Of a DNA stretch of 63,536 nt, positions 1-7,999 are shown piece after piece. The notes beneath the pieces were generated by a model that did not search any database, had not been told where the DNA came from, and worked only from the letters and a program-made list of their open reading frames with translations. Numbering within the stretch: the first letter of the stretch is position 1; every line of letters begins with the position of its first letter. Position numbers and translations under genes: made by a program. The DNA comes from Peptococcaceae bacterium (GTDB lineage: Bacteria > Bacillota > Dehalobacteriia > UBA7702): NCBI GenBank assembly GCA_019415505.1, contig DXZC01000001.1, forward strand, positions 1-63,536, written 5' to 3'.

Positions 1-107
1 GTAGTAGTATCATCCAAATTCCAAAGGTAAACAAATAAAGCCCCTAAGAATACTACTATAGTAAAAAATATCAGTAATTTGTACCTGCTGAAACGAAATG
101 TAGACAT
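1..107 (-). CDS. Partial CDS, N-terminus of a membrane-anchored protein
   Basis: The first 35 codons of a minus-strand gene run off the left edge of the window. The ATG at 107 is preceded by a strong AGGAGGG ribosome site with 7-bp spacing; the in-frame ATG at 113 abuts that site and is a poorer start. The peptide has a short basic segment (TFRFSRYK) followed by about 20 hydrophobic residues (LLIFFTIVVFLGALFVYLW), i.e. a single N-terminal membrane anchor or uncleaved signal. Nothing of the mature domain is visible, so no function can be given. It faces the same way as the ATP synthase operon but is separated from it by a terminator and about 620 bp. Confidence 0.55.
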   Translation of the reverse strand, partial: MSTFRFSRYKLLIFFTIVVFLGALFVYLWNLDDTT

Positions 108-723
108 TCTCATCCCTCCTTTTCTGGTATCTTTTCCCAGAATCAGAGGAATTATTCATTTTACTCTAATTTTAGTGCTTGGAGGGTTTTACACTATTTT
201 AAGAGTCTGAAGAGTTGTTTAGCAGTTCTATACCAAGTCTTAACATATCGACACAAACCCTTGGCATAGAGGCAGGTTAGACTGGGCGGCGACAAAAAAA
301 CCTGACGTTGCTTTGGTTGGCCAGGCAGAGATATCCGACTGTAAGCCATAAAAGTCCGCCGTTAAAGGTCTCTTGTAATACAGCTTTACGCTTATCTTGC
401 CAAACCCCAATGAGAAGCGGCTTTATAAAACTCGCGGTTACAGGTTAGGCCGCTATACCCCCCAATTTATGTAAGACGTGCTTCAGGCAGTTAGGCAAGT
501 TGCGCCCCGAATAGGATTCTTACCTTATGGCAATTAACTTTATGTCGTTTACTACTTGGTCGCGCTTACTACTTTACCGTGGTTATTAACTTACAGCGGT
601 TTATGACTTTATGACGTTTATTACTTTACTACGGTCACTATTTTACAGCGTTTATCACTTTATAGCGGCGATAATAAGCAATTTAGGTACTAGAAACCTA
701 AGGAAGCTCAAGAGGCTGAGGTA
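108..723. other. Gene-free stretch between the partial gene and the atp terminator
   Basis: About 615 bp without a credible reading frame on either strand. The part next to the partial gene should hold its promoter, but no convincing -35/-10 pair was found. The part nearest the atp operon is a degenerate short-period repeat (532-668, listed separately). I see no tRNA-like fold or riboswitch motif here. Confidence 0.5.
532..668. repeat. Degenerate 16-18 bp tandem repeat, about 8 units
   Basis: Eight consecutive imperfect units with starts near 532, 548, 565, 583, 600, 617, 635 and 651 follow the pattern TTTATnACTTTAnnGCGG (16-18 bp each). Examples are the units at 600-616, 617-634 and 651-668. 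The array is non-coding, lies downstream of the atp operon terminator and upstream of the next minus-strand gene. The units have diverged, so it is an old array or one maintained for protein binding. It is not CRISPR-like, because there are no unique spacers. Confidence 0.6.
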
Positions 724-760
724 AAAGAAAAAAGGCAGGCGGTTTAAAACCGTCTGCCTT
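724..760 (-). terminator. Rho-independent terminator of the atp operon
   Basis: Read on the minus strand, a 9-bp stem (GGCAGACGG/CCGCCTGCC class, + positions 734-742 and 750-758) is followed by TTTTTTCTTTT. It lies 9 bp beyond the atpC stop codon and closes the operon. Confidence 0.85.
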
Positions 761-768
761 AAATTAGT

Positions 769-1185
769 TTATTTGTCGATAATATCTTTAATTTGTAACC
801 GAGCCACCGCCCGTTTGAGAGCTGCCTCCGCCCTAGCCTCGTCCAGGCCCTCAGGCTTGTTAGTCAAACGCTCTTCCGCCCTTTCCTTAGCTTTTTGGGC
901 GCGGGCCGCATCAATTTCGGCGCGGGTTTCGGCCGATTTAGCCAAAATCACGGCTTTGTTTTTCTTAACTTCCAGGAAGCCGCCACCAATAAACAGGGCA
1001 ACTTCTTCGCCACCAACGGGATTGACCCTTAATTTACCAATATCCAACCCTGTGACGATGGGAATATGGTCGGGCAGAATCCCGATCTCCCCCATTATTG
1101 CAGGAGCAAAAATAGAAGCGACATCGGCGGAATATACAACTTTCTCAGGGGTTACGATCTCCAAAGAGATGTGCTTATCCGACAT
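769..1185 (-). CDS. atpC: ATP synthase F1 subunit epsilon
   Basis: 138-residue epsilon subunit of the F1 central stalk, which couples rotation to catalysis and can inhibit ATP hydrolysis. The N-terminal beta-sandwich is recognisable (LEIVTPEKVVYSADV, then GEIGILPDHIPIVTGLDIG), followed by the C-terminal two-helix domain rich in Ala/Arg/Glu (residues ~88-138). Length is normal for the family. The ATG at 1185 is 2 bp after the atpD stop, and its ribosome site (AAGGAG) lies inside the end of atpD, so the pair is translationally coupled. It is the last gene of the operon and is followed by the terminator at 724-760. Confidence 0.95.
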   Translation of the reverse strand: MSDKHISLEIVTPEKVVYSADVASIFAPAIMGEIGILPDHIPIVTGLDIGKLRVNPVGGEEVALFIGGGFLEVKKNKAVILAKSAETRAEIDAARAQKAKERAEERLTNKPEGLDEARAEAALKRAVARLQIKDIIDK

Positions 1186-1187
1186 TT

Positions 1188-2615
1188 TTATTCAGCTCCT
1201 TCAAGGGTTTTTGCCTTTTCCACAGCTTCATCAATGGTACCAACCATCAAGAAGGCCTGTTCCGGCAAATTATCATGCTTCCCTTCGAGAATTTCTTTGA
1301 AGCCACGGATAGTTTCCTTCAAGGGAACATATTTACCGGGCATACCAGTGAACTGTTCCGCTACATTGAAGGGTTGGGACAGGAACCGCTGGATTTTTCT
1401 AGCACGGGCCACTGTTAATTTATCTTCGTCAGATAATTCGTCCATACCTAAAATAGCGATAATATCCTGTAATTCTGTATAACGCTGGAGCACACCTTGA
1501 ACGGCACGGGCAGTGTTATAATGTTCTTCACCCAAAATGTGGGGTTCCAAAATACGGGAAGTGGAATCCAAGGGGTCCACAGCAGGATAAATACCTAATT
1601 CCACAATTTTACGGGAAAGAACGGTAGTAGCATCCAAATGGGTAAACGCTGTGGCGGGAGCAGGGTCAGTCAAGTCATCGGCGGGCACATAAATGGCCTG
1701 AACCGAGGTGATAGAGCCTTTTTTCGTAGTGGTAATACGTTCCTGCAAAGCACCCATTTCCGTTGCCAGGGTTGGTTGGTAACCAACAGCCGAGGGCATA
1801 CGGCCTAACAGAGCCGAAACCTCAGAACCAGCCTGGGTGAAACGGAAGATGTTATCAATAAAGAGGAGTACGTCCTGGCCGGCTTCATCGCGGAAGTATT
1901 CAGCCAAGGTGAGGCCGGTAAGGCCAACCCGTAAACGGGCGCCAGGCGGCTCGTTCATCTGACCAAATACCATAGCGGTTTTTTCAATAACGCCGGATTC
2001 AATCATTTCATTGTACAAGTCGTTCCCTTCACGGGTGCGTTCGCCAACGCCGGAGAAAACGGAATAGCCGCCGTGCTCATAAGCAATGTTGCGGATAAGT
2101 TCCATAATCAAAACGGTTTTACCAACACCAGCGCCGCCGAAAAGGCCGATCTTACCACCCTTGGAATAAGGGGCCAGTAAGTCAACAACCTTAATACCTG
2201 TTTCCAACATTTCTGTGGAGGGTTCCAACTCTTCAAAAGTGGGAGCAGGTCTGTGAATGGGATACATTTTTTCAGTTTCTACCTGGGGCTTGCCGTCAAT
2301 AGGTTCACCAATGACGTTAAACATACGCCCCAAGGTTTCCTCGCCAACATGAATGGTAATGGGAGCGCCGGTATCTATGGCCTTTACACCCCGCTGCAAA
2401 CCATCTGTGGAGGAAAGAGCAACGGCACGTACAGTATCGTTGCCTAAATGCTGCATGACTTCGAGCGTGAGGTTAATATTCTTGGAACGGGCTTCCTCAG
2501 AATCCTGATCAGCACTCTTAATAGTCAGAGCATTGTAAATATCCGGTAATTGGCCCGGCGGGAATTCAATGTCCACGACGGCGCCGATAACTTCTTTTAC
2601 AATTCCTAATGACAC
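1188..2615 (-). CDS. atpD: ATP synthase F1 subunit beta (catalytic)
   Basis: 475-residue catalytic beta subunit of the F1 head; it makes or hydrolyses ATP at the alpha/beta interfaces. It carries the Walker A loop GGAGVGKT (about residues 158-165), the catalytic Glu in GVGERTREGNDL, Walker B in VLLFIDNIFRFTQAG, and the DELSEED-region equivalent (GMDELSDEDKL, ~395) that contacts gamma/epsilon. Full length. The start is GTG at 2615, chosen because a textbook AAGGAGG lies 8 bp upstream. It sits between atpG (47-bp gap) and atpC (2 bp). Confidence 0.97.
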   Translation of the reverse strand: MSLGIVKEVIGAVVDIEFPPGQLPDIYNALTIKSADQDSEEARSKNINLTLEVMQHLGNDTVRAVALSSTDGLQRGVKAIDTGAPITIHVGEETLGRMFNVIGEPIDGKPQVETEKMYPIHRPAPTFEELEPSTEMLETGIKVVDLLAPYSKGGKIGLFGGAGVGKTVLIMELIRNIAYEHGGYSVFSGVGERTREGNDLYNEMIESGVIEKTAMVFGQMNEPPGARLRVGLTGLTLAEYFRDEAGQDVLLFIDNIFRFTQAGSEVSALLGRMPSAVGYQPTLATEMGALQERITTTKKGSITSVQAIYVPADDLTDPAPATAFTHLDATTVLSRKIVELGIYPAVDPLDSTSRILEPHILGEEHYNTARAVQGVLQRYTELQDIIAILGMDELSDEDKLTVARARKIQRFLSQPFNVAEQFTGMPGKYVPLKETIRGFKEILEGKHDNLPEQAFLMVGTIDEAVEKAKTLEGAE

Positions 2616-2662
2616 CTTTTCAACCTCCTTGTGAATTGATAAAGGTTATTCGCCTTAAATCT

Positions 2663-3544
2663 TTATTCGAGGGCAGCCGCGCCACCCACGATTTCGTTAA
2701 TTTCTGTGGTAATAGCTGCTTGACGCGCTCTGTTCAAAGTCAGGGTCAAGCTCTGGATAAGTTCCATAGCGTTGTCTGTAGCGGAACTCATGGCCGTCAT
2801 TCTGGCGCCATGTTCACTTGCTTTCGACTCTAAAATACCGTTGAAAACCAGTGTTTCCACATAAGCTGGGAGTAACACTCCCAAGACTTCCTCCTCCGAG
2901 GGTTCGAAGATAGTATCAGCGTCTACACCGGTTTTTGCCGCTGCTTCAGCTTCCTCCGCTACTTCAGACTCCACGGGGACGATGGGAAGAATCTGCAAAT
3001 CCGTGGGAATAAAGGTCATTGCCGAACGGAATTTGTTGAAGTACAGGTGTACTTCGTCATAATCTCCTTCGGTATACTTTTGGATTAATTCCAAAGAGAT
3101 AGTTTTACCCAGGGAATAGGTGGGGAAATCCCCAATATCCACATAGGAATTCACCACATTGTAATCGCGTTTGGTAAAATAATCACGCGCTTTTTTACCA
3201 ATGGCGATAATATCGCAGTTTTCTTCACGGGCCTTAATAGCGTTTTCACATTCCTTAATAATATTGGAATTGAAGCCGCCGCAAAGACCGCGGTCACCGC
3301 TAACTATGACATATAACACATTCTTAACGTCTCTGACCTCCTGTAAGGGATGGACCGAGCCGCCGCCTTTATCGGAAAGGTTACCCAGAACCTCGCGAAC
3401 TTTATCAGCATAGGGTCTGGCTGCTACCACACTGGACTGAGCTCTCCGCAGCTTAGAAGATGAAACCATTTTCATGGCCTTAGTAATCTGACCGGTACTT
3501 TCAGTACTACGGATGCTGCGTCTAATATCGCTCATGCTTGCCAT
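2663..3544 (-). CDS. atpG: ATP synthase F1 subunit gamma
   Basis: 293-residue gamma subunit, the rotating central shaft. The N-terminal helix (MSDIRRSIRSTESTGQITKAMKMVSSSKLRRAQ) and the C-terminal helix (MTAMSSATDNAMELIQSLTLTLNRARQAAITTEINEIVGGA, given here only to mark the antiparallel coiled-coil pair) are both typical, as is the central SGDRGLCGGFN segment. Length is usual; a modest acidic, Ala-rich insertion (about residues 195-215) is the only unusual part. It lies between atpA (35-bp gap) and atpD. Confidence 0.96.
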   Translation of the reverse strand: MASMSDIRRSIRSTESTGQITKAMKMVSSSKLRRAQSSVVAARPYADKVREVLGNLSDKGGGSVHPLQEVRDVKNVLYVIVSGDRGLCGGFNSNIIKECENAIKAREENCDIIAIGKKARDYFTKRDYNVVNSYVDIGDFPTYSLGKTISLELIQKYTEGDYDEVHLYFNKFRSAMTFIPTDLQILPIVPVESEVAEEAEAAAKTGVDADTIFEPSEEEVLGVLLPAYVETLVFNGILESKASEHGARMTAMSSATDNAMELIQSLTLTLNRARQAAITTEINEIVGGAAALE

Positions 3545-3579
3545 TTTAGCTCACCACCTTCCGAATTTTTGTTACGCGA

Positions 3580-5088
3580 TTAACTGGCAAAGCCTTCTTT
3601 AAACTTGGTAATAGCTGCCAACAAATTGGCTTTGGTTTCGTCGGAAATTTTCTTTTCCGCGTTCAACGTAGCAAAAATTTCGGGGTGATTGGTATGCATA
3701 TCTTGGAGCAGTTGCTTTTCAAAATCCAAAACCTTTTCTACGGGAATGTCATCGAGGAAGCCGTTGGTACCAGAGAAAATAGATACTACTTGGTCCATAA
3801 CATCCATAGGAGCGTATTGGCTTTGTTTGAGGAGCTCCGTCATTTTTTCACCACGGTTCAACGTAGCTTTGGTAGCTTTATCCATATCGGAACCGAACTG
3901 GGCAAACGCCGCCAATTCACGATATTGCGCCAAGTCCATTCTCAGACCGCCGGCAACCTGCTTCATAGCTTTTACCTGGGCGGAGCCGCCAACACGGGAT
4001 ACGGAAATACCCACGTTAATAGCGGGACGAACATTGGAGTTGAAGAGGTCATTATCCAAGAATATCTGACCGTCCGTAATAGAAATAACATTGGTAGGAA
4101 TATAAGCGGAAACGTCGCCGGCCTGGGTTTCAATAATGGGTAGGGCCGTCATTGAGCCGCCGCCCAATTCATCATTTAACTTAACGGCGCGTTCCAGCAA
4201 ACGGGAGTGGAGATAGAAAACATCCCCAGGATAAGCTTCACGACCGGGCGGACGGCGGAGAAGTAAGGAAAGTTCACGATAAGCCACAGCTTGCTTAGAT
4301 AAATCATCGTAAACAATCAATACGGCTTTGCCGTTATACAGGAAATGTTCGCCCATAGCAGCGCCGGCATAAGGCGCTAAGTAAAGCATAGGCGCCGGTT
4401 CCGAAGCGGAAGCTGAAACGACGATGGTATAATCCATAGCGCCCTTTTCTTCCAACTTAGAAACAACGCTGGATACAGTGGAGGCTTTCTGGCCGATAGC
4501 AACGTAAATACAAACTACGTCCTGGCCTTTTTGGTTGATAATAGTATCAATGGCAATAGCGGTTTTACCGGTTTGTCTGTCGCCAATGATAAGTTCACGC
4601 TGGCCGCGGCCAATGGGAACCATAGAGTCGATAGCTTTCAAGCCAGTTTGCATAGGCTCATAAACTGAACGACGAGTAATAACCCCAGGAGCAATATGTT
4701 CCACAGGACGGTGTTCTGCGGCTTTAATTTCGCCTTTACCATCCAGGGGTTGGCCCAAGGTATTGACAACACGGCCAATAAGGGCTTCCCCAACGGGAAC
4801 TTCCATAATTCTGCCAGTTCTTCTAACCTGGTCGCCTTCTTCGATATCGGTATAGGGACCAAGAATAACGCAGCCGATATTATCTTCTTCGAGGTTCATG
4901 ACCATACCCATGACCCCGTTGGAAAACTCCAGGAGTTCGTTATACATGGCATTCTCAAGGCCATAAATACGTGCAATGCCGTCACCAACGGTGATAACAG
5001 TACCGACTTCGCTGACCTCAACCGCGGATTCATAATTCTCGATCTGCTGCTTTAAGATAGAGCTGATCTCTTCCGGCCTAATGCTCAT
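3580..5088 (-). CDS. atpA: ATP synthase F1 subunit alpha
   Basis: 502-residue non-catalytic alpha subunit of the F1 hexamer. It has the nucleotide-binding P-loop GDRQTGKT (about residues 169-176), the signature ALPIIETQAGDVSAYIPTNV, and the arginine-finger region near SVSRVGGSAQ. Full length without interruptions. The N-terminus (MSIRPEEISSILKQQI) is standard for the family, with GGGGTG-type ribosome site upstream. Third-from-last F1 gene; 13 bp downstream of atpH. Confidence 0.97.
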   Translation of the reverse strand: MSIRPEEISSILKQQIENYESAVEVSEVGTVITVGDGIARIYGLENAMYNELLEFSNGVMGMVMNLEEDNIGCVILGPYTDIEEGDQVRRTGRIMEVPVGEALIGRVVNTLGQPLDGKGEIKAAEHRPVEHIAPGVITRRSVYEPMQTGLKAIDSMVPIGRGQRELIIGDRQTGKTAIAIDTIINQKGQDVVCIYVAIGQKASTVSSVVSKLEEKGAMDYTIVVSASASEPAPMLYLAPYAGAAMGEHFLYNGKAVLIVYDDLSKQAVAYRELSLLLRRPPGREAYPGDVFYLHSRLLERAVKLNDELGGGSMTALPIIETQAGDVSAYIPTNVISITDGQIFLDNDLFNSNVRPAINVGISVSRVGGSAQVKAMKQVAGGLRMDLAQYRELAAFAQFGSDMDKATKATLNRGEKMTELLKQSQYAPMDVMDQVVSIFSGTNGFLDDIPVEKVLDFEKQLLQDMHTNHPEIFATLNAEKKISDETKANLLAAITKFKEGFAS

Positions 5089-5101
5089 TAACTTTTCACC
5101 C

Positions 5102-5650
5102 CTAACTTAACATCTCTTTTTGTTTTAATTTGTCACTCAACTGCTTAATTTGGTGGGCCAAGGTGCCGTCGTACAATTTATCGCCAATCATCACCTGTAC
5201 GCCACCGATGAGCGAGGCGTCAACCTCGGCTCTAGCCTTGACCTTCTGATTAACAATAGCGGAGAACTTGTCTTCGATTTGCTGCAACTGACCGTCCGTG
5301 AGGGGAACAGCTGAAGTAACCTTAGCAAGGACTGTATTAGCCGCTTCTTCCAGAAGGGCTTCATAGGCTTCACACATATCGCTGAAGAAGGCGCCACGGT
5401 CCTTATCCAGAACCAGGCAAACAAAATTTTTCACCATATCGTCAACATCAGCCAAAATAGTTTTCATGGCGTTCTTTTTCGGCATGCTTTCTATGGACTG
5501 ATTTTCCAACATATGGCGTATATCTTCGTTTTCCTCAATCAACTGTTTGAGTTCTTTGATATTTGCCGCAAAAACCTCGGTTTTGCCTTGCTCTTCACCG
5601 ATAGCAAACAGGGCCTTTGCGTATCTTTTGGCTACTGTTTTATCAGTCAT
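5102..5650 (-). CDS. atpH: ATP synthase F1 subunit delta (OSCP)
   Basis: 182-residue delta/OSCP subunit linking the peripheral stalk (b dimer) to the top of the F1 head. The N-terminal six-helix domain begins VAKRYAKALFAIGEEQGK, and the C-terminal domain carries the family signature (ASLIGGVQVMIGDKLYDGTL, residues ~143-163). The start ATG overlaps the end of atpF by 4 bp (5647-5650), the usual coupling in this operon type. No anomalies. Confidence 0.95.
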   Translation of the reverse strand: MTDKTVAKRYAKALFAIGEEQGKTEVFAANIKELKQLIEENEDIRHMLENQSIESMPKKNAMKTILADVDDMVKNFVCLVLDKDRGAFFSDMCEAYEALLEEAANTVLAKVTSAVPLTDGQLQQIEDKFSAIVNQKVKARAEVDASLIGGVQVMIGDKLYDGTLAHQIKQLSDKLKQKEMLS

Positions 5651-6132
5651 TGCAATTCCCCTGCCTCTTCAATATACTTATCCACTAATTTCTTGTGGTC
5701 TGCATCGGTTAAAGAGTGGTCGACGAGTTTGGCTGCGGCTAACATAGCAAGAGATGCGGTCTCGCTGCGGAGTTCCGCCACGGCCTTTTCTTTTTCATCT
5801 TCAATTTCCTTATGGGCCTTTTCGATGAGTTTTTGAGCTTCAGCTTTGGCTGCTGTAATGATTTCGTTCTTTTGGGTTTCGCCAGTTTTTTCCGCTCTAA
5901 CTATAATTTCCTGAGCCGCCTCCCGAGATTTGGCCAGTTCAGCGCTGATTTCAGCTTTCATGGCCTCCGCGTCGGCCTTAAGGCTTTCGGCGGTTTCAAT
6001 ATTTTTTTGAATATTTTCCCGTCTCAACTTCATGGTCTTATTTAACGGCTTATACATTAAGAAGTACATAGCGAAAATTAAAATCAGAAAGTTGACAATG
6101 GCAAATATTACGCTGAAAAAATCTATTTGCAC
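5647..6132 (-). CDS. atpF: ATP synthase Fo subunit b
   Basis: 161-residue peripheral-stalk subunit. A single N-terminal transmembrane helix (about residues 4-26, FFSVIFAIVNFLILIFAMYF) is followed by a long charged, Ala/Glu/Lys-rich helix that forms the right-handed coiled coil of the b dimer. Slightly short but within the normal range. Located between atpE (57-bp gap) and atpH (4-bp overlap). Confidence 0.94.
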   Translation of the reverse strand: MQIDFFSVIFAIVNFLILIFAMYFLMYKPLNKTMKLRRENIQKNIETAESLKADAEAMKAEISAELAKSREAAQEIIVRAEKTGETQKNEIITAAKAEAQKLIEKAHKEIEDEKEKAVAELRSETASLAMLAAAKLVDHSLTDADHKKLVDKYIEEAGELQ

Positions 6133-6189
6133 TTAAAACTTACCCCCTCTCTTTACGGTAAAACTTTTGAGTATCTCTCCAAGTTTAAA

Positions 6190-6411
6190 TTATGCGGGGA
6201 TTTTACCATAAAGCATGAAGGCGATAACCAAACCGTAAATAGCAAGAGCTTCCATCATACCGAGGCAGATAAGTAAGTTAGTACGGAGGTCGCCGATGAG
6301 TTCGGGCTGACGAGCCATACCTTCCAGGGCTTTACCGGAGGCGATACCCTGACCTATACCAACACCGATAGTAGACAAACCGATTGCTAATGCTGTTGCG
6401 ATTGCTTCCAT
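6190..6411 (-). CDS. atpE: ATP synthase Fo subunit c
   Basis: 73-residue proteolipid of two transmembrane helices with a polar loop (ARQPE, residues 33-37). The ion-binding carboxylate is Glu54 in GMMEALAIYGLV. Gln21 (GIGQG) and Tyr59 match positions used in sodium-binding c rings, but the two residues after the Glu are Ala55-Leu56 instead of the Ser-Thr pair that ligates sodium, so proton coupling is the likelier reading. The ribosome site (AGGAGAAAATTCAA then ATG) is strong, as expected for the highest-stoichiometry subunit. Confidence 0.95.
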   Translation of the reverse strand: MEAIATALAIGLSTIGVGIGQGIASGKALEGMARQPELIGDLRTNLLICLGMMEALAIYGLVIAFMLYGKIPA

Positions 6412-6479
6412 TTGAATTTTCTCCTTTCAAGATAGACAACTAAATTTTTTATTAAATTGTATAAATTTGAACCTTTTCA

Positions 6480-7226
6480 TCAATGGGCCTTACCCGCTGC
6501 AGTGGAAATGTAAATTGCCGCCAGCAGTGAAAATACTAGGGCCTGAATAAGGCCGAAAAGCATACCGAGTATTTCCATTGCCGCAGGAACTACAACAGGT
6601 ACTAAATTAACAAACTGAACAATAACTTCTTCTTCACCGGAAATATTACCATAGAGTCGAAGAGCCAGGGTAAACGGGTGAATAATCTCTTCCAATAGTA
6701 AAATTGGCAGTAATACGGCAAAGGGAGAGACAAAGTGTTTGAAATACCCTAATTGATTTCCCTGGAAGCCGGCAAAATGAGTCATAAGGAAAACAAGTAT
6801 TGCAAAGCCGGCGGTAACGCTAAAAATAGCCGTGGGCGCTTGCAAATTCATCAGTTTGCCATGCTCTACATTGAGAGGCAGCATACCAGAGTAGTTGGAC
6901 ATCAATATGAATATGAAAAATGTTACCAGTACGGGACCGTACTGCCTGCCTAATTTTTCACCGATGATGCCGTTAAAGAAGTTAGATAGGCCGCCATAAG
7001 CCCACTCCCCAAAGTTTTGGATACCTTTCGGTATCATGGCCTTTTTTCTGGCCGCCAGGACGCCTAAAATAATCATAACCAGCATGACGCCCCAGAAGTT
7101 CAGCATCCAAGTGGTTAGACCAGGAGTAAAAGAGAATTGAAAGCCCAAAATCTCTGTTGACCACAAGGCGTCGCCACCCATAACATAGTGAGAGTTCCCG
7201 ATAGCAACCTGTGCTACTGCATTCAT
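6480..7226 (-). CDS. atpB: ATP synthase Fo subunit a
   Basis: 248-residue stator channel subunit with five to six transmembrane helices. The essential arginine is in the conserved segment FTLALRLYGNISGEE, and the C-terminal helix region (VFSLLAAIYISTAAG) is typical. It forms the two ion half-channels against the c ring. The start overlaps the end of atpI by 4 bp. Full length, no oddities. Confidence 0.95.
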   Translation of the reverse strand: MNAVAQVAIGNSHYVMGGDALWSTEILGFQFSFTPGLTTWMLNFWGVMLVMIILGVLAARKKAMIPKGIQNFGEWAYGGLSNFFNGIIGEKLGRQYGPVLVTFFIFILMSNYSGMLPLNVEHGKLMNLQAPTAIFSVTAGFAILVFLMTHFAGFQGNQLGYFKHFVSPFAVLLPILLLEEIIHPFTLALRLYGNISGEEEVIVQFVNLVPVVVPAAMEILGMLFGLIQALVFSLLAAIYISTAAGKAH

Positions 7227-7537
7227 CTAGTTTTCACCTCCTTATCGGTTTTAATATATTTAACAATCAATACTTTTTGCGTAATTACTATGCCCGTAGC
7301 AGCGCCCAATAAGGCGGGCAGCCACTGGGCTACCAATAGGAGCGCGATTACATCAATAAAAAAATGCACCGCGTAGCGTATCATTATATTTCTTTTTAGC
7401 TTATCCAGTTTAAATAAAACGCTTTGGGAATTCACCTTATTCCAGCCCTTTACTAATAACTGGTGATTAAAAAACCCCACCAGGGAACCGTATAATATAC
7501 CGAGAACCACCTGTGCGACAATATGAAGAGTGCTCAT
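7223..7537 (-). CDS. atpI: ATP synthase subunit I
   Basis: 104-residue membrane protein with four predicted helices (about residues 5-26, 32-38 boundary, 53-72 and 74-95). Position directly before atpB and the hydrophobic profile match the AtpI (subunit I) family, which assists assembly of the c ring in other bacteria. It overlaps atpB by 4 bp and starts immediately after the preceding small gene. Sequence conservation in this family is low, so the call leans on position as well as sequence. Confidence 0.82.
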   Translation of the reverse strand: MSTLHIVAQVVLGILYGSLVGFFNHQLLVKGWNKVNSQSVLFKLDKLKRNIMIRYAVHFFIDVIALLLVAQWLPALLGAATGIVITQKVLIVKYIKTDKEVKTR

Positions 7538-7798
7538 TTAATCATCCCCCTCTTCTTTCTTACTGTTCTCCTTTTCAATCTCCCCGGCTATTTGAATTTG
7601 TTTAAAGAGATAGAGAAAGCCCATAGCCAGGGCTACAAACAGTAAAATCAATCTGAGCAGCGGTTCTGTACCAAACTTTTCATCAAGCCAGCCCCCAAGG
7701 AGGACGCTTAATAAATAGATATTCATACCCATAGTGAGGCCAAAAGTAGAAGCTATACGTATATAAGTATAAACACTTTGCGGTATTTTTTGGGCCAT
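7538..7798 (-). CDS. AtpZ-type small membrane protein, first gene of the atp operon
   Basis: 86-residue, two-helix membrane protein (TFGLTMGMNIYLLSVLLGGWLDEKFG, then LILLFVALAMGFLYLFKQI; these mark the two helices) with a charged C-terminus. This is the pattern of the putative F0F1-ATPase/AtpZ family that precedes atpI in many Firmicutes, where AtpZ-AtpI have been proposed to act as a divalent-cation transporter or assembly factor. I take the ATG at 7798 as the start: AAGGTGAGG lies 4 bp upstream. An in-frame TTG at 7816 would extend the protein by 6 residues but has no ribosome site. Confidence 0.78.
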   Translation of the reverse strand: MAQKIPQSVYTYIRIASTFGLTMGMNIYLLSVLLGGWLDEKFGTEPLLRLILLFVALAMGFLYLFKQIQIAGEIEKENSKKEEGDD

Positions 7799-7826
7799 AA
7801 GCCTCACCTTCTGCAATTATACAATA

Positions 7827-7845
7827 GGGGGGTATATAAACCCCC
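7827..7845 (-). other. Leader hairpin of the atp operon
   Basis: The atp leader contains a compact hairpin (GGGGGTTTATATACCCCC on the minus strand), about 30 nt upstream of the first start codon and downstream of the promoter. It has no U-tract, so it is not a terminator; an mRNA-stability or translation role is possible. Confidence 0.5.
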
Positions 7846-7862
7846 TTCTACATCATGGAACT

Positions 7863-7892
7863 ATTATACTTCATATTATTTGTCTAAAACAA
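7863..7892 (-). promoter_or_regulatory. Predicted sigma-A promoter of the atp operon
   Basis: On the minus strand a perfect TATAAT (+ positions 7863-7868) lies 18 bp downstream of TTGTTT (7887-7892). The -35 is weak (3 of 6), the -10 perfect. It is about 65 bp upstream of the atpZ-type start, and nothing else between here and wecB looks better. Confidence 0.5.
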
Positions 7893-7999
7893 GTGTAATT
7901 TATTGTTTTAGTGACAGATTGTCACAATTTATCTGCAATTATGCCATGAGTAATACTTCTAATTTTCACACCATAGTATAGTATAAAAATATGCCATAA

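Noticed and set aside
532..668. CRISPR array
   Set aside because: Units are contiguous and degenerate, with no spacers and no cas genes nearby; the same holds for 18517-18628.
6190..6411. Sodium-coupled ATP synthase
   Set aside because: The Ser/Thr ligand pair after Glu54 is Ala-Leu, so sodium binding is not supported in spite of Gln21 and Tyr59.
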